A stretch of DNA of 64,000 nucleotides from an uncultured Clostridium sp. (GCA_945931665.1 CAMEPL010000002.1:1-64000); one strand, 5' to 3'; numbered from the stretch's first letter, positions 29,328 to 39,950 are shown. A program made the numbers and translations. Notes: a model not told the origin generated them from the sequence alone.

Positions 29328-30695
29328 ATGAACAATACATTACAAAACAGAATAACATTTACATCTTTAATAAAATACACTTTACCAACAGTAATAATGA
29401 TGATATGTTTCTCTTTATATACAATTATCGATGGTGTATTTATTTCAAGGTTTGTAGGTGCTAACGCTTTATCTGCATCAAATATAGTATATCCTATTAT
29501 ATTTTTAGTTCTAGGTGTTGGAACTATGTTTGCCACAGGAGGAAGCGCAATAGTTGCTAAAAAACTTGGAGAAAATAAAATTGACGAAGCACGAGAAAAC
29601 TTCACACTAATTACAATCGGTGCTTTATTAGTAGGTATGATTATAGAAATCATAACTATTATTTTTATGAGAAAAATTATATATCTACTTGGTTCAACTG
29701 ATGTATTGTATTTCTACTGCAAGGAATACTTACTTTATATGATATTATTTACACCGTTTATAATTCTAAAATTCTTTTTTGATTATTTCCTTGTTACTGC
29801 TGGTGCAGCAAAATTAGGATTATTTAGTGGCTTACTTGGAGGTATAGTAAACATAGTACTTGATTATGTATTTATAGTTACTATGAATATGGGAATAAGA
29901 GGTGCTGCACTTGCAACTTGTATCGGATATGCAGTCCCTTCATTTATAGGAATTTACTATTTTTTAAATAAAAAACATACTATACATTTTGTAAAACCAA
30001 AATTAACACTTGATGTAATAGCTAACTCCTGCTCTAATGGTTATTCAGAAATGATTACTCAAATATCAAACTGCGTTACAACATTTGTATACAATATAGT
30101 CTTAATAAAATTACTAGGTGAAGATGGTGTCGCTTCAATTTCAATAATTCTCTATCTACAACTGTTGTTAAATTCAGCATATATGGGATTCATTTCTGGA
30201 GTTCAACCAAGAATAAGCTTTAATTACGGAAGTAGAGATAGTGAACAATTAAAAAATATTATTAAGTATAGTTTAATGATAATTTGTATATTTGCATTAT
30301 TTACTTTTACTTTATCTAGACAAAATGCAAATATACTTATAGGTATATTTACATCAAAAGAAAACTCATTATTTGGTATTACTCATAATGCTTTTATGAT
30401 ATTCTCATTTGGATTTTTATTTAATGGTATAAATATATTTACATCAGGTATGTTTACTGCATTTTCTAATGGAAAGGTATCTGCTATTATTTCATCACTT
30501 AGGACATTTATATTCTTTATAATAGGTATACTTATATTCCCTAACTTATTTGGAGTTAATGGGGTGTGGATGGTAGTTCCTTTCGCTGAAATTGTTACTC
30601 TGATTATATCAGCAATCTATATTTATAAATATAGAAAAGAATATATGTATGAAAATATATTTGCTAAAAAATCATTAAATGACGAAGTAGCATAA
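29328..30695 (+). CDS. MATE family efflux transporter
   Basis: 12-TM MATE-like protein (FISRFVGANALSASNIVYPII, GGSAIVAKKLGE, GVQPRISFNYGS). Confidence 0.9.
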   Translation: MNNTLQNRITFTSLIKYTLPTVIMMICFSLYTIIDGVFISRFVGANALSASNIVYPIIFLVLGVGTMFATGGSAIVAKKLGENKIDEARENFTLITIGALLVGMIIEIITIIFMRKIIYLLGSTDVLYFYCKEYLLYMILFTPFIILKFFFDYFLVTAGAAKLGLFSGLLGGIVNIVLDYVFIVTMNMGIRGAALATCIGYAVPSFIGIYYFLNKKHTIHFVKPKLTLDVIANSCSNGYSEMITQISNCVTTFVYNIVLIKLLGEDGVASISIILYLQLLLNSAYMGFISGVQPRISFNYGSRDSEQLKNIIKYSLMIICIFALFTFTLSRQNANILIGIFTSKENSLFGITHNAFMIFSFGFLFNGINIFTSGMFTAFSNGKVSAIISSLRTFIFFIIGILIFPNLFGVNGVWMVVPFAEIVTLIISAIYIYKYRKEYMYENIFAKKSLNDEVA

Positions 30696-30699
30696 AAAA

Positions 30700-30735
30700 A
30701 ATCCCCAGAGATTTTTGGAGTAATCCTGGGGTACC
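30700..30735 (-). terminator. Intrinsic terminator after cbiO
   Basis: Minus strand CCCCAGGATTACTCCAAAAATCTCTGGGGATTTTTTTT. Confidence 0.7.
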
Positions 30736-30803
30736 TATTATAGGTTAAGGGTTATTTTATTTTCAAACTATTTTGTCATAAAATAGGTTGAGGGCGATTT
30801 TGT

Positions 30804-31619
30804 TTATACAGTCTTTTGTTCTTGTTGATTCCAAAAGCTGTACAGGTCTTCTTCTTTTGAAAACAGAGGTAATCCCATATTCTTGTGAATTTTTACAAGC
30901 CATGGTAACTCAAGACCTGCTTCGTTTATTTTTTCTTCATTTACGAAAACTTCAGCTCGTGTACCTTCGCTTATTACGACTCCTTGATTAAGAACATATA
31001 CATAGTCACATATTTCATAAATTAAATTCATATCATGACTTGATATTATAATCTTTACCCCTCTATCATTGAGACCTTTTATTATATTTACAATAGCTCT
31101 AGTACTTATTGGATCTAAACCTGCTGTGGGTTCGTCTAATAATACTAATTTATTTTCCATAGCTACTACAGATGCTATTGCAACTCTTTTCTTTTGACCA
31201 AAGCTCAAATTGTGAACTGGTCTGTCTATAAATTGTAAACCATTGACTGCTTCTAAAGCAGTATGGATTCTCTCTTTAATTGTCTTTTCATCCATACCTA
31301 TATTTCTAAGTGCAAAAGCAATATCATCATATACCATTGAGTAGAATATTTGCTTTTCTGGATCTTGAAATACAATTCCAACTTCCTTTCTTAGATTATA
31401 TAAGCTTTTCTTGTCATACTTTATTTGTTCTCCATTGTATAGTATTTCTCCTTCTGTGGATTTCAATATTCCCATTAGGTTATTAAATAACGTTGACTTT
31501 CCAGAACCATTTGAACCAATGATTCCAATGATTTCACCTTTATTAAAATCCATACTTACATTATCGAGTGCTTTTCTTGTTTTATCATATTGATATGTTA
31601 AATTATTTATTTTAAACAT
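30804..31619 (-). CDS. cbiO: Cobalt ECF transporter ATPase
   Basis: GIIGSNGSGKSTLF, LSFGQKKRVAIASVVAMENKLVLLDEPTAGLDP. Confidence 0.93.
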   Translation of the reverse strand: MFKINNLTYQYDKTRKALDNVSMDFNKGEIIGIIGSNGSGKSTLFNNLMGILKSTEGEILYNGEQIKYDKKSLYNLRKEVGIVFQDPEKQIFYSMVYDDIAFALRNIGMDEKTIKERIHTALEAVNGLQFIDRPVHNLSFGQKKRVAIASVVAMENKLVLLDEPTAGLDPISTRAIVNIIKGLNDRGVKIIISSHDMNLIYEICDYVYVLNQGVVISEGTRAEVFVNEEKINEAGLELPWLVKIHKNMGLPLFSKEEDLYSFWNQQEQKTV

Positions 31620-32310
31620 CTTTACTATCCCCTACTATATGGAATGTGCCATCAAATAATTTCATATCTAAAGCTATACTCATTTCATCATATCTTATCA
31701 TCATTCGTTTAAACAACATATTTACTAAAAGTCCAAATGAATGGTATCCATTTTTTAAATTTATATATCCAAAACGAAGTTCCTGAGAAGTTCTTATATC
31801 AGATACTTCTTCCATAAATATAAATATGAATCTATACATAAGCATTGATATCTCTAAAACAATATCTGGTAAGTGTAATTTTTTGAATATAAATATAAGT
31901 TGATTAAAAGGTGTCGTCAACATTATGAAATATATACATGTTAGGCAAGATAATGCTCTGAAAAACAAGTGTATAGATGTATCTATAGATGTTTTTGAAA
32001 CTCCTATATATAAATTACCGACTTTTATGTAATTAAGTAAAATTGATTTATCTCCTGAGAAATTTATTAAAATCATAATTATACTTATTACTAAAAAAGT
32101 AAATGGTATTTTTATAAAATGTATATAGTCTTTTATCTCTATTTTGGCAATTCCCACTATTGTAATACTCATACCTAATATTATCAATACTGATAATATG
32201 TTGTAAGGACTAATTAATGATATTATTAAAAATAACATACCTATACTAAATTTTATATTAGGATTTACCTTAAATAATTTATTCTTATAAGCATAATCAT
32301 CTATTATCAT
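31612..32310 (-). CDS. cbiQ: Cobalt ECF transporter T component
   Basis: Polytopic; position in cbiMNQO order; SQELRFGYINLKNGYHSFGLLVNMLFKRMMIRYDEMSIALDMKLFDG. Confidence 0.92.
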   Translation of the reverse strand: MIIDDYAYKNKLFKVNPNIKFSIGMLFLIISLISPYNILSVLIILGMSITIVGIAKIEIKDYIHFIKIPFTFLVISIIMILINFSGDKSILLNYIKVGNLYIGVSKTSIDTSIHLFFRALSCLTCIYFIMLTTPFNQLIFIFKKLHLPDIVLEISMLMYRFIFIFMEEVSDIRTSQELRFGYINLKNGYHSFGLLVNMLFKRMMIRYDEMSIALDMKLFDGTFHIVGDSKDV

Positions 32311-32369
32311 TAATTTATCTTCTTTCTAAGTTTATTTTAATTCACTAATACAATAATTTATGTTATAAA

Positions 32370-32690
32370 TTATTTTTCTTCCCTCATTTTATGTTTAGTT
32401 CTAGTAGCTCCTATATAGTAACCTACTATCCCAGCTCCTAATGCTGCTTGAGATGCAAATAGTAAACTTTCTATTTCTCCACTAGCTGGTTCAAAGAAAC
32501 TGCTAAACCATGGTTGATAATCTGGATTTATTTCTGTGATAGCTGCTTCAGCTTCACCATCTGCTCCACCAAATTCTGCATCACTTTGTATTACTTGAGG
32601 CACTACTATTATAGCTAATACTAATAGTAATAGTATTATATTTAATTTTGTACTATTACCTTTTTTTGATTTTGTTTCATGAGTTGTCAT
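32370..32690 (-). CDS. cbiN: Cobalt transport protein CbiN
   Basis: N-TM, FGGADGEAEAAITEINPDYQPWFSSFFEPASGEIESLLFASQAALGAGIVGYYIG. Confidence 0.93.
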   Translation of the reverse strand: MTTHETKSKKGNSTKLNIILLLLVLAIIVVPQVIQSDAEFGGADGEAEAAITEINPDYQPWFSSFFEPASGEIESLLFASQAALGAGIVGYYIGATRTKHKMREEK

Positions 32691-33412
32691 TATGCTAGTA
32701 CCTCCTTATCTTCATTTTCAGTTATAAAGTTATAGATTATTGTTGTTAATAATCCCTCTGCTATTGCTATAGGAATTTGAGTTATAAAGAATATTCCTAA
32801 GAACTTAATAGCAGATACTGCAAATCCACCAACTGGATCAGGAAATGCTAATCCTAATTGTAATGAAGTTAAAGTATATGTAGCTAAATCTCCTATTGAT
32901 GCAGCTAAAAATACAGCTACATTTTTATTAATTTTATCTTTACATAATTTCCAAATTAAATATGATATAATTGGTCCAAATATGGCCATTGAAAATGCAT
33001 TTGCACCTAAAGTTGTTATTCCTCCATGGGCTAACAATAAAGCTTGGAATAATAATACTATTGTTCCTAAAACAACTGTAACACTAGGCCCAAATAATAT
33101 TGATGCAAGTCCTACCCCTGTTGGATGTGAGCAACTTCCTGTTACTGAAGGTATTTTTAATGCAGAAAGCACAAATACAAACGCCCCACATAAAGCTAAT
33201 AATAATTTTTTCTTTGGATGTTCTTTTACTATCTTTGTTATATTTTTTAGACCTACAACAAAGAATGGTATAAATAATACATACCAAATTACAGCCCATT
33301 TTACTGGTAAGAAACCTTCCATAATATGCATAGCTCCTGAAACAGTTGGAGCTAATACTAGCATAAATGCTGCTAATAAACACCATTTTACATTAGTTTT
33401 TTCTAATCTCAT
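32690..33412 (-). CDS. cbiM: Cobalt transport protein CbiM (S component)
   Basis: [53 protein letters not shown]. Confidence 0.95.
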   Translation of the reverse strand: MRLEKTNVKWCLLAAFMLVLAPTVSGAMHIMEGFLPVKWAVIWYVLFIPFFVVGLKNITKIVKEHPKKKLLLALCGAFVFVLSALKIPSVTGSCSHPTGVGLASILFGPSVTVVLGTIVLLFQALLLAHGGITTLGANAFSMAIFGPIISYLIWKLCKDKINKNVAVFLAASIGDLATYTLTSLQLGLAFPDPVGGFAVSAIKFLGIFFITQIPIAIAEGLLTTIIYNFITENEDKEVLA

Positions 33413-33535
33413 TTAACTACCCCTTAAAAATTAATATATTTGAAAATGTTGTGTATTAAATATAAAATATATACAATTTTAATCAGTAAGTTGTTAATTC
33501 AAAGCCCATCATTTAAATTTCATTTCTAAATATAA

Positions 33536-33562
33536 AAAACCTAACTATCATGGGTTAGGTTA
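33536..33562 (-). terminator. Riboswitch-associated intrinsic terminator
   Basis: Minus strand CCTAACCCATGATAGTTAGGTTTTTTAT between the B12 riboswitch and cbiM. Confidence 0.7.
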
Positions 33563-33599
33563 ATATACTTAATATAAGTTTTGAAAATTATTCCTTATT

Positions 33600-33815
33600 T
33601 AAGATATTCTCTCCAACCCCGAAGAAGCGTATCGATTATTTATTAGGCAGGTCTCCTGACTTAGTATCACTCTATCCCTCCCTTCCCATGATATGTATCA
33701 CAGTGGTAATTGAGAGACTCGTCAACATTACAGTAGCGGGGGCTGTAGAGGAATTGCACCTCTTTCCCTATTAATCTAATTTAGAACCTAAAATATATTT
33801 TCATTAATACCAACA
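33600..33815 (-). ncRNA. Cobalamin riboswitch
   Basis: Minus strand GGGAAagaGGTGCAATtCCtcTACAGCCCCCGCTACTGTAA ... AAGTCAGGAGACCTGCCT (B12 box). Confidence 0.93.
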
Positions 33816-34069
33816 TATTCCATCTAAAGAATATAGTTAAAGTATATCATAAACAGACAAAATATGAGGCTTTTCACAATTCCAATTTGTTATGCTTTCT
33901 AATCTTTTTTATTTGAACTTAATATTACACTGTAAATTTATATGCATGTAATACTAGCTATATATATGTTCTTTTTCAAAATATGGATTATGATTTAATT
34001 TTTTATTTATATTTAGTAACTTATTTTTCTGCTTATTAATTCCGTTTGGTTATCTATCAATGTTTTATA

Positions 34070-35869
34070 TTAATTTCTAATTACCTTTTTCAGATATGTA
34101 GATACAATATCAGAAAATCGTTGTATATCTTTTATATAAATAAAGTCTTTCCCATAGATTTTCTTTTCTGCTTCTAAATCTGCTTCTTTTCCAGTGAAAA
34201 CACCCAATACCATTATTCCTCTTTTTCTAGCTCTTCTAACTTCTGTTGCAGTATCCTTAATTCCAACTACACCTTTATAAGACATTTCACCTCTTATACT
34301 TCTTGAACTATCTTTTCCTATTTTTACGTCATTCGGTTTTCCATCACTAAGCACAATTAAAATTTTATTTTCTTCATCTCGTTCTAACAAACCATCACAA
34401 GTCGCTTTTATTGCAAGTCCGTCTCTATTGTTGCCAGAACAATAATATTCAAATATGTCCTCACATTTTCTGACATTATCATTATAATCTCTGAATCGTT
34501 TAAGTATTGTATAATCTAAAAAACTTTGAAATCCCATTACCCTATTTGGTATACCTGCCAATGTAAGTGCTGTAGATAATATATATGCTTGAATAGCTAC
34601 CATAAATTGTTTAGATGTTTGTGACCCACTTGAATCAAGCAGTATATCTATAACATATCTACCCTTTCCATTGTCAACATCCTTATAAAATATTTTGTTG
34701 TTACTACTTCTTCCTATTCGCCATGCCTTATTTGCATATATTGTTCCACAATCAGAATAAATTCTATCTGATGAACTTTCCTCTATTAATAATCTAGAAA
34801 AGCATTCTCTAAGTTTATTTATTTGTCTTCTATAAACCTTCATTTTATATTGGAATTCAAATAAGTTATTATCCTTTTGCCTAGTTACATATTTTAATTG
34901 GAACGCATTGTCACAAGGAGATCTTAAAACTCCATCTGTAAAATGAAGTCTACATCCTTCATGAACATTTCTACAGTTTCTAGCTTCTATTTTCCTTCTA
35001 TCTCCTTCATTCAAATAAGACTTACCATAATAATATTCTACTCTTTTGTATATCTTATTTAACATTTCTTCATCTACATATAATATTCTATGAGGTGTTG
35101 ATTCTAAGTCTACATCTTCTCTTTCATCACCTAAACCATCTACCAGCATTCCTCCAGTAAAGTTATTAATTTCCGTTTCCACATTTTCAGTCTCTTGGTT
35201 GTCATATAATTCTTCAAGCATAAAATCTGAAAATGTATCAAAATCAACCTCTACATTTTTAATATTTTCTTCTGCAAATTCTACATTTTGATTTTGACTG
35301 TCGATTATATATTGAAAATATGTAAGATATATTTCATCTACTTTTTTTAAAATATCCATTATGTCTCCATTAACATCGATACTATTAATTTCTCTAAGTA
35401 TTTTTCTAACCAATCTATCCATAACGGGATGTCTATCCATTCGCTGAAGTACATATGTATATTTTAATAATTTTAAAATATCTTCTTTATGTATTTTGGA
35501 ATAATTTTTTAAAATATCGTCATATGCTTTATTTCTAATATCTACTACTCCTGGTCTTTCTTCTATTACTTTTTTCTCTGCAACATCATTTAATACTATT
35601 TGAATAATTGTGCATAATATATCCTTGTTATATCCAGTTTTTATTCTATTAGCTAGATATTTCTTCACAACGTCCCAATCTATATATTTTCTCATAGCAC
35701 CTGCAATTATTGCATAATACATAGATGCATCTTTTGAACTGTAGTCCTTTTCTGATATATCTATATCTTCGTTATACTTTCCTGCAACTGTCCAAGCTAA
35801 ATTATTTACTCTATTATCAAACTCATATTCATTAAATATCCATTTTAAACTGTTTGTCATATTCATCAC
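34070..35869 (-). CDS. VWA-domain protein (CobT/NorD-like)
   Basis: MIDAS ILLDSSGSQ, VLSDGKPND; acidic middle region; downstream of a MoxR-like gene. Confidence 0.82.
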   Translation of the reverse strand: MMNMTNSLKWIFNEYEFDNRVNNLAWTVAGKYNEDIDISEKDYSSKDASMYYAIIAGAMRKYIDWDVVKKYLANRIKTGYNKDILCTIIQIVLNDVAEKKVIEERPGVVDIRNKAYDDILKNYSKIHKEDILKLLKYTYVLQRMDRHPVMDRLVRKILREINSIDVNGDIMDILKKVDEIYLTYFQYIIDSQNQNVEFAEENIKNVEVDFDTFSDFMLEELYDNQETENVETEINNFTGGMLVDGLGDEREDVDLESTPHRILYVDEEMLNKIYKRVEYYYGKSYLNEGDRRKIEARNCRNVHEGCRLHFTDGVLRSPCDNAFQLKYVTRQKDNNLFEFQYKMKVYRRQINKLRECFSRLLIEESSSDRIYSDCGTIYANKAWRIGRSSNNKIFYKDVDNGKGRYVIDILLDSSGSQTSKQFMVAIQAYILSTALTLAGIPNRVMGFQSFLDYTILKRFRDYNDNVRKCEDIFEYYCSGNNRDGLAIKATCDGLLERDEENKILIVLSDGKPNDVKIGKDSSRSIRGEMSYKGVVGIKDTATEVRRARKRGIMVLGVFTGKEADLEAEKKIYGKDFIYIKDIQRFSDIVSTYLKKVIRN

Positions 35870-35909
35870 CCTTTAATTAATTATTTAAGCATTTGAAAAT
35901 CTGCATAAA

Positions 35910-36833
35910 CTAATCATTCGGGAATATATCATGACTTTCCCATCCTTCTGGAATTCTAGTTCTTATAATATCTGATACCATTTCCTTTTCATAAATATCG
36001 AAAGTTTTTCCGGTAATCCCCATGTTAATTGCTAAAGTCGGTTTTAATCCTCTTTTTATAGTTTTTAATGCTCCTATCATACCTCTTAAATCAATGGCTT
36101 TTGTTGATATTTCACCATTTTCTGCTTTTAGCTGTAAATCTAAGAATATTCCTATAAATTGAATTAATTTCTCATCATCTACAGTAGGGAATTCTCTCTT
36201 TAATATCATTTTTAATTTTTCTTCATCTACAGCAGGCATGTCGATTACTAAAAATCTTGAAACTAATGCCTCGTTTAATTCCTTTGTACCTGCATATTCA
36301 TAATTCATCGTTCCTATAAATCTAGTAGCTGGATGAAGATTTATTCTTTCATATCCTGGAACATCTATAACTCTTCTATAATCAAGTGCTGAATGAAGTA
36401 CTACAATTGCATCATTTTTAGCCATATTTATCTCATCAAATATTCCAAATCCACCATTCACAGCACATTCATATACTGACCCTCGTCTAAGCTTAACTTC
36501 ATTGTCTATGAAAGTATCTGTACCTATTAAAGATGCACTGTCAGTATTTATATGGAATGAAGTATTCCATTGTGGTCTACCAAATATCTCTGATAAATTA
36601 TCAGAAAGTAGATTCTTCCCTGTAGCTTTTGGCCCTGATAACAATATATTTTCTTCTTCTAAAATTCCTGTTATACACATTTCTAAGATATCTTTTCCTA
36701 TAAAAAATGCTGGTGATTTAGTAACTCTCTCTTTTAATTCTTCTTTCACATCATATTCTTTTCTAAAATGTTCAATATCTTTTATCAATGATTCCCTAAC
36801 ACCTTGTTCCCTTAAATTATCTAATATATTCAT
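35910..36833 (-). CDS. MoxR/CbbQ/CobS-like AAA+ ATPase
   Basis: LLSGPKATGKNLLSDNLSE, GGFGIFDEINMAKNDAIVVLHSALDYRR, RFIGTMN, LVSRFLVIDMP. Confidence 0.85.
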   Translation of the reverse strand: MNILDNLREQGVRESLIKDIEHFRKEYDVKEELKERVTKSPAFFIGKDILEMCITGILEEENILLSGPKATGKNLLSDNLSEIFGRPQWNTSFHINTDSASLIGTDTFIDNEVKLRRGSVYECAVNGGFGIFDEINMAKNDAIVVLHSALDYRRVIDVPGYERINLHPATRFIGTMNYEYAGTKELNEALVSRFLVIDMPAVDEEKLKMILKREFPTVDDEKLIQFIGIFLDLQLKAENGEISTKAIDLRGMIGALKTIKRGLKPTLAINMGITGKTFDIYEKEMVSDIIRTRIPEGWESHDIFPND

Positions 36834-37206
36834 TTTTTCTCCTTTTACCTTCCCCTATATCAATTATTTTTATATTATTTTGTATAATTGCCAAATTTAT
36901 ATGTAACTATAATATAGACAATCTTTATAACCATATATTGTAAATTATATCATTTATCACTAATGTATTCCGTAATAAAAATAACTAATGTTATATTTTT
37001 TTAACATATAACATCCAAAACTATCTATTTTTAGATATCTAATAATGTTACAAATTACCTATTTATAGCTATTTTTATATAAATTTGAATAATGTTAAAT
37101 TTGTATGTAAAACGCTGTCGCAAATTTCCAACTTGTGTTATAATAAGCAGGTATATATTGCCACACACGGTAATTAAAATATTTTATATATTGGGAGGGG
37201 ATTAAA

Positions 37207-38610
37207 ATAGTATTTTCAAATTTATTATTTATGTTTGCTTTTTTACCAGCAAATATAATATGTTATTTTCTAGCAAGAAATTTAAAAACCAAAAATATTA
37301 TACTTATAATTTTTTCGCTATTATTCTATGCTTGGGGAGAACCTGTATGCGTAGCTTTATTGATATTTAGTTCATTTATAGGTTATATCTTTGCTATTGC
37401 AATAGATAAAAGTGATACTAAACAAAAGAAAAAATTATATCTAATTATTTCATTAATAATTAATCTTGGTTTATTAGGTATATTTAAATATGCCGGTTTC
37501 TTTGTAAGTAATATTAATTATTTACTTCATATCAATTTACCTGTACCACAGATTTCTTTACCAATAGGAATCTCATTCTATACATTCCAAATAGTTTCAT
37601 ATGTTGTGGATGTATACTGCAATAGAGTTGATTCTCAAAAGAGTTTCCCTAAATTCTTAATGTATGTATCTTTATATCCACAATTAATTGCTGGACCTAT
37701 TGTTAGATATATAGATATAGAAAGAGAAATCGATAATAGGGAAGTTAATATCGTTAATATCTCTCAAGGTATCAACAGATTTATTGTAGGTTTAGCTAAA
37801 AAAGTTGTAATAGCTAATACAGCTGCTGCATTAGTTTCAACTTTCTTAGATGGTAAGTTAGCAACAATAGGTGTATTAGATGCTTGGTTCGGACTTTTCA
37901 TGTACACTATTCAAATATACTTTGACTTCTCAGGATATTCAGATATGGCGATTGGTCTTGGTAAAATATTTGGATTTACATACTGTGAAAACTTTAATTA
38001 TCCATACATATCTAAATCAGCAACTGAGTTCTGGAGAAGATGGCATATGTCTTTAGGTTCATTCTTTAGAGATTATGTATACATACCTCTTGGAGGAAAT
38101 CGTAAAAGACAACTATTAAATATATTTGTTGTTTGGTTCTTAACTGGATTTTGGCACGGGGCTAGTTGGAACTTTATAATATGGGGATTATATTTTGGTA
38201 CAATAATCTACTTAGAGAAAAAAGTATTCTTCAAATTTACAAAAAAATTACCACAAGTTATTCAATGGTTCTTTGCAATGATTGTTATAATGATAGGTTG
38301 GGCAATATTCTACTATGTTGACTTAAATAGTCTTGGAACTTTCCTAAAAGCATTAGTAGGCTTAAACAATAACCCACTTTACTCTGATACACTTCCAATA
38401 ACATTTATGAGTAATGTAACATTTGTAGTGCTTTGTATAATTGCTTCTACTCCTGTTCCAAAAATGTTATTCCAGAAGTTAAACAATAATACTGTAGTAA
38501 ATGGTAATTTAGATTTTGTACAAATCATTTTTAATGTATCATTAATATTCTGTATAATATCTATGTTAGTTGGAGAAAGCTATAATCCATTCTTATATTA
38601 TAGATTCTAG
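37207..38610 (+). CDS. MBOAT family O-acyltransferase (AlgI/DltB-like)
   Basis: WRRWHMSLGSFFRDYVYIPLGGNRK, FLTGFWHGASWNFIIWG; N-terminus read as (ATA)VFSNLLFMFAFLPAN from 37207; ORF track start is 37231. Confidence 0.85.
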   Translation: MVFSNLLFMFAFLPANIICYFLARNLKTKNIILIIFSLLFYAWGEPVCVALLIFSSFIGYIFAIAIDKSDTKQKKKLYLIISLIINLGLLGIFKYAGFFVSNINYLLHINLPVPQISLPIGISFYTFQIVSYVVDVYCNRVDSQKSFPKFLMYVSLYPQLIAGPIVRYIDIEREIDNREVNIVNISQGINRFIVGLAKKVVIANTAAALVSTFLDGKLATIGVLDAWFGLFMYTIQIYFDFSGYSDMAIGLGKIFGFTYCENFNYPYISKSATEFWRRWHMSLGSFFRDYVYIPLGGNRKRQLLNIFVVWFLTGFWHGASWNFIIWGLYFGTIIYLEKKVFFKFTKKLPQVIQWFFAMIVIMIGWAIFYYVDLNSLGTFLKALVGLNNNPLYSDTLPITFMSNVTFVVLCIIASTPVPKMLFQKLNNNTVVNGNLDFVQIIFNVSLIFCIISMLVGESYNPFLYYRF

Positions 38611-38620
38611 GAGGTATAAC

Positions 38621-39931
38621 ATGAATAATACAGTAAAAAAATATGATAATTTAAAAGATAATAACACTACTAGAAAACCAAAACTTAGTGATTATTTAAA
38701 TGTTGGCATATGCTCTTTAATTATGATGTTCTTCTTTGTATCTATGTTCTTTACAACTAATGGTGGTGTATCTCAACAAGAAAAAAGAAAGTTAGCAAGT
38801 TTTCCAAAATTATCAGAGATGACATCAGAGGATTTACTTAGTGGAACATACTTCTCAAAAATAGATGAATTCTACAAAGATAACTTTGTACATAGAGATC
38901 AATTCCTTGCTTTATCAGATTCTATAGATAGTCTTAAAGGAGTTGAAAGTGAGATAAAAATGACAGTTGTATCTAATAGTGCTACTAATCAAAGTGCAAC
39001 TGCTAAAGACAATGATGATAGTGATTCAGATAAAGATATGTATGAAAATGTTGAGCAAATTGGTACATTATTAAGTATTGATAATATAGTTTGTGAAGCA
39101 TATGGTTTCAATGAACCAACTATCAATGATTATGCTGAAACAATAAAAAAATTCGGCGATACTTTGAAAGATGCAAATGTATATAACATATTAGTACCTA
39201 CACATGTTGAATTTGCATTACCTTCTAAGTATAAAAACTTATCAGCTAAAGAAAAACCAGCAATTGATTTAGTTAATAGTAAAATAGGTAATAATGTAAC
39301 TCCAGTAGATGCTTATTCTATTCTAAAAAAACACAAAACAGAATATATCTACTTTAAATCAGACCATCACTGGACACAACTTGGTGCTTATTACGCCTAT
39401 ACTAAATATTGTGAAGCAGCAGACTTAAAACCATTTAAGTTAAAAGATTATCCTCTGAAAAAGGTTGAAGGATTTTTAGGTACTTACTACTCTGCTTCTA
39501 AGGATCAAAAATTAGCTGATGACCCAGATGTTGTTGAGTATCGTCCTGTTGGTGCTGATTTAACCGCAACAATTTATGAAGATAGTGCATTAACAAAGAG
39601 CTTTGAAGCTTCTCCTTATTCAGATTACTCTACAGGTTCAAATGCATATGGTACGTTCCTTCATGGTGATAACCCTCTTACTATAATCAAAAATCCTGAT
39701 ATTGATAGTAGTAAAAAGGTTGTTGTTCTGAAAGAATCTTATGGTAACGCATTTGCGCCTTTATTAACTCAAAATTATGGAGAAGTTTATGTAATAGACC
39801 CAAGATATTTTAATGGTAATCTTAATGACTTTATAAAAGAACATGAAATTAAAGATGTTATATTTATAAATAATATGGTTGCTGTTGGATCTCAAAGTCG
39901 TGTAGATGAATTAAAAAAATTACTTAACTAA
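38621..39931 (+). CDS. AlgX/AlgJ-like SGNH (DHHW) protein, O-acetylation partner
   Basis: YFKSDHHWTQLGAYYAYTKYCEA motif, KESYGNAFAPLL; start at 38621 behind GGAGG. Confidence 0.85.
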   Translation: MNNTVKKYDNLKDNNTTRKPKLSDYLNVGICSLIMMFFFVSMFFTTNGGVSQQEKRKLASFPKLSEMTSEDLLSGTYFSKIDEFYKDNFVHRDQFLALSDSIDSLKGVESEIKMTVVSNSATNQSATAKDNDDSDSDKDMYENVEQIGTLLSIDNIVCEAYGFNEPTINDYAETIKKFGDTLKDANVYNILVPTHVEFALPSKYKNLSAKEKPAIDLVNSKIGNNVTPVDAYSILKKHKTEYIYFKSDHHWTQLGAYYAYTKYCEAADLKPFKLKDYPLKKVEGFLGTYYSASKDQKLADDPDVVEYRPVGADLTATIYEDSALTKSFEASPYSDYSTGSNAYGTFLHGDNPLTIIKNPDIDSSKKVVVLKESYGNAFAPLLTQNYGEVYVIDPRYFNGNLNDFIKEHEIKDVIFINNMVAVGSQSRVDELKKLLN

Positions 39932-39950
39932 AAATTTCATAATATAATAA

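Noticed and set aside
33084-33386. 100-aa minus-strand ORF overlapping cbiM
   Set aside because: Alternative frame of cbiM, which has clear family motifs.
34070-36833. Calling the MoxR/VWA pair aerobic cobaltochelatase CobS/CobT
   Set aside because: No CobN-like subunit visible and the window encodes the anaerobic-type CbiK chelatase; only fold-level similarity is supported.
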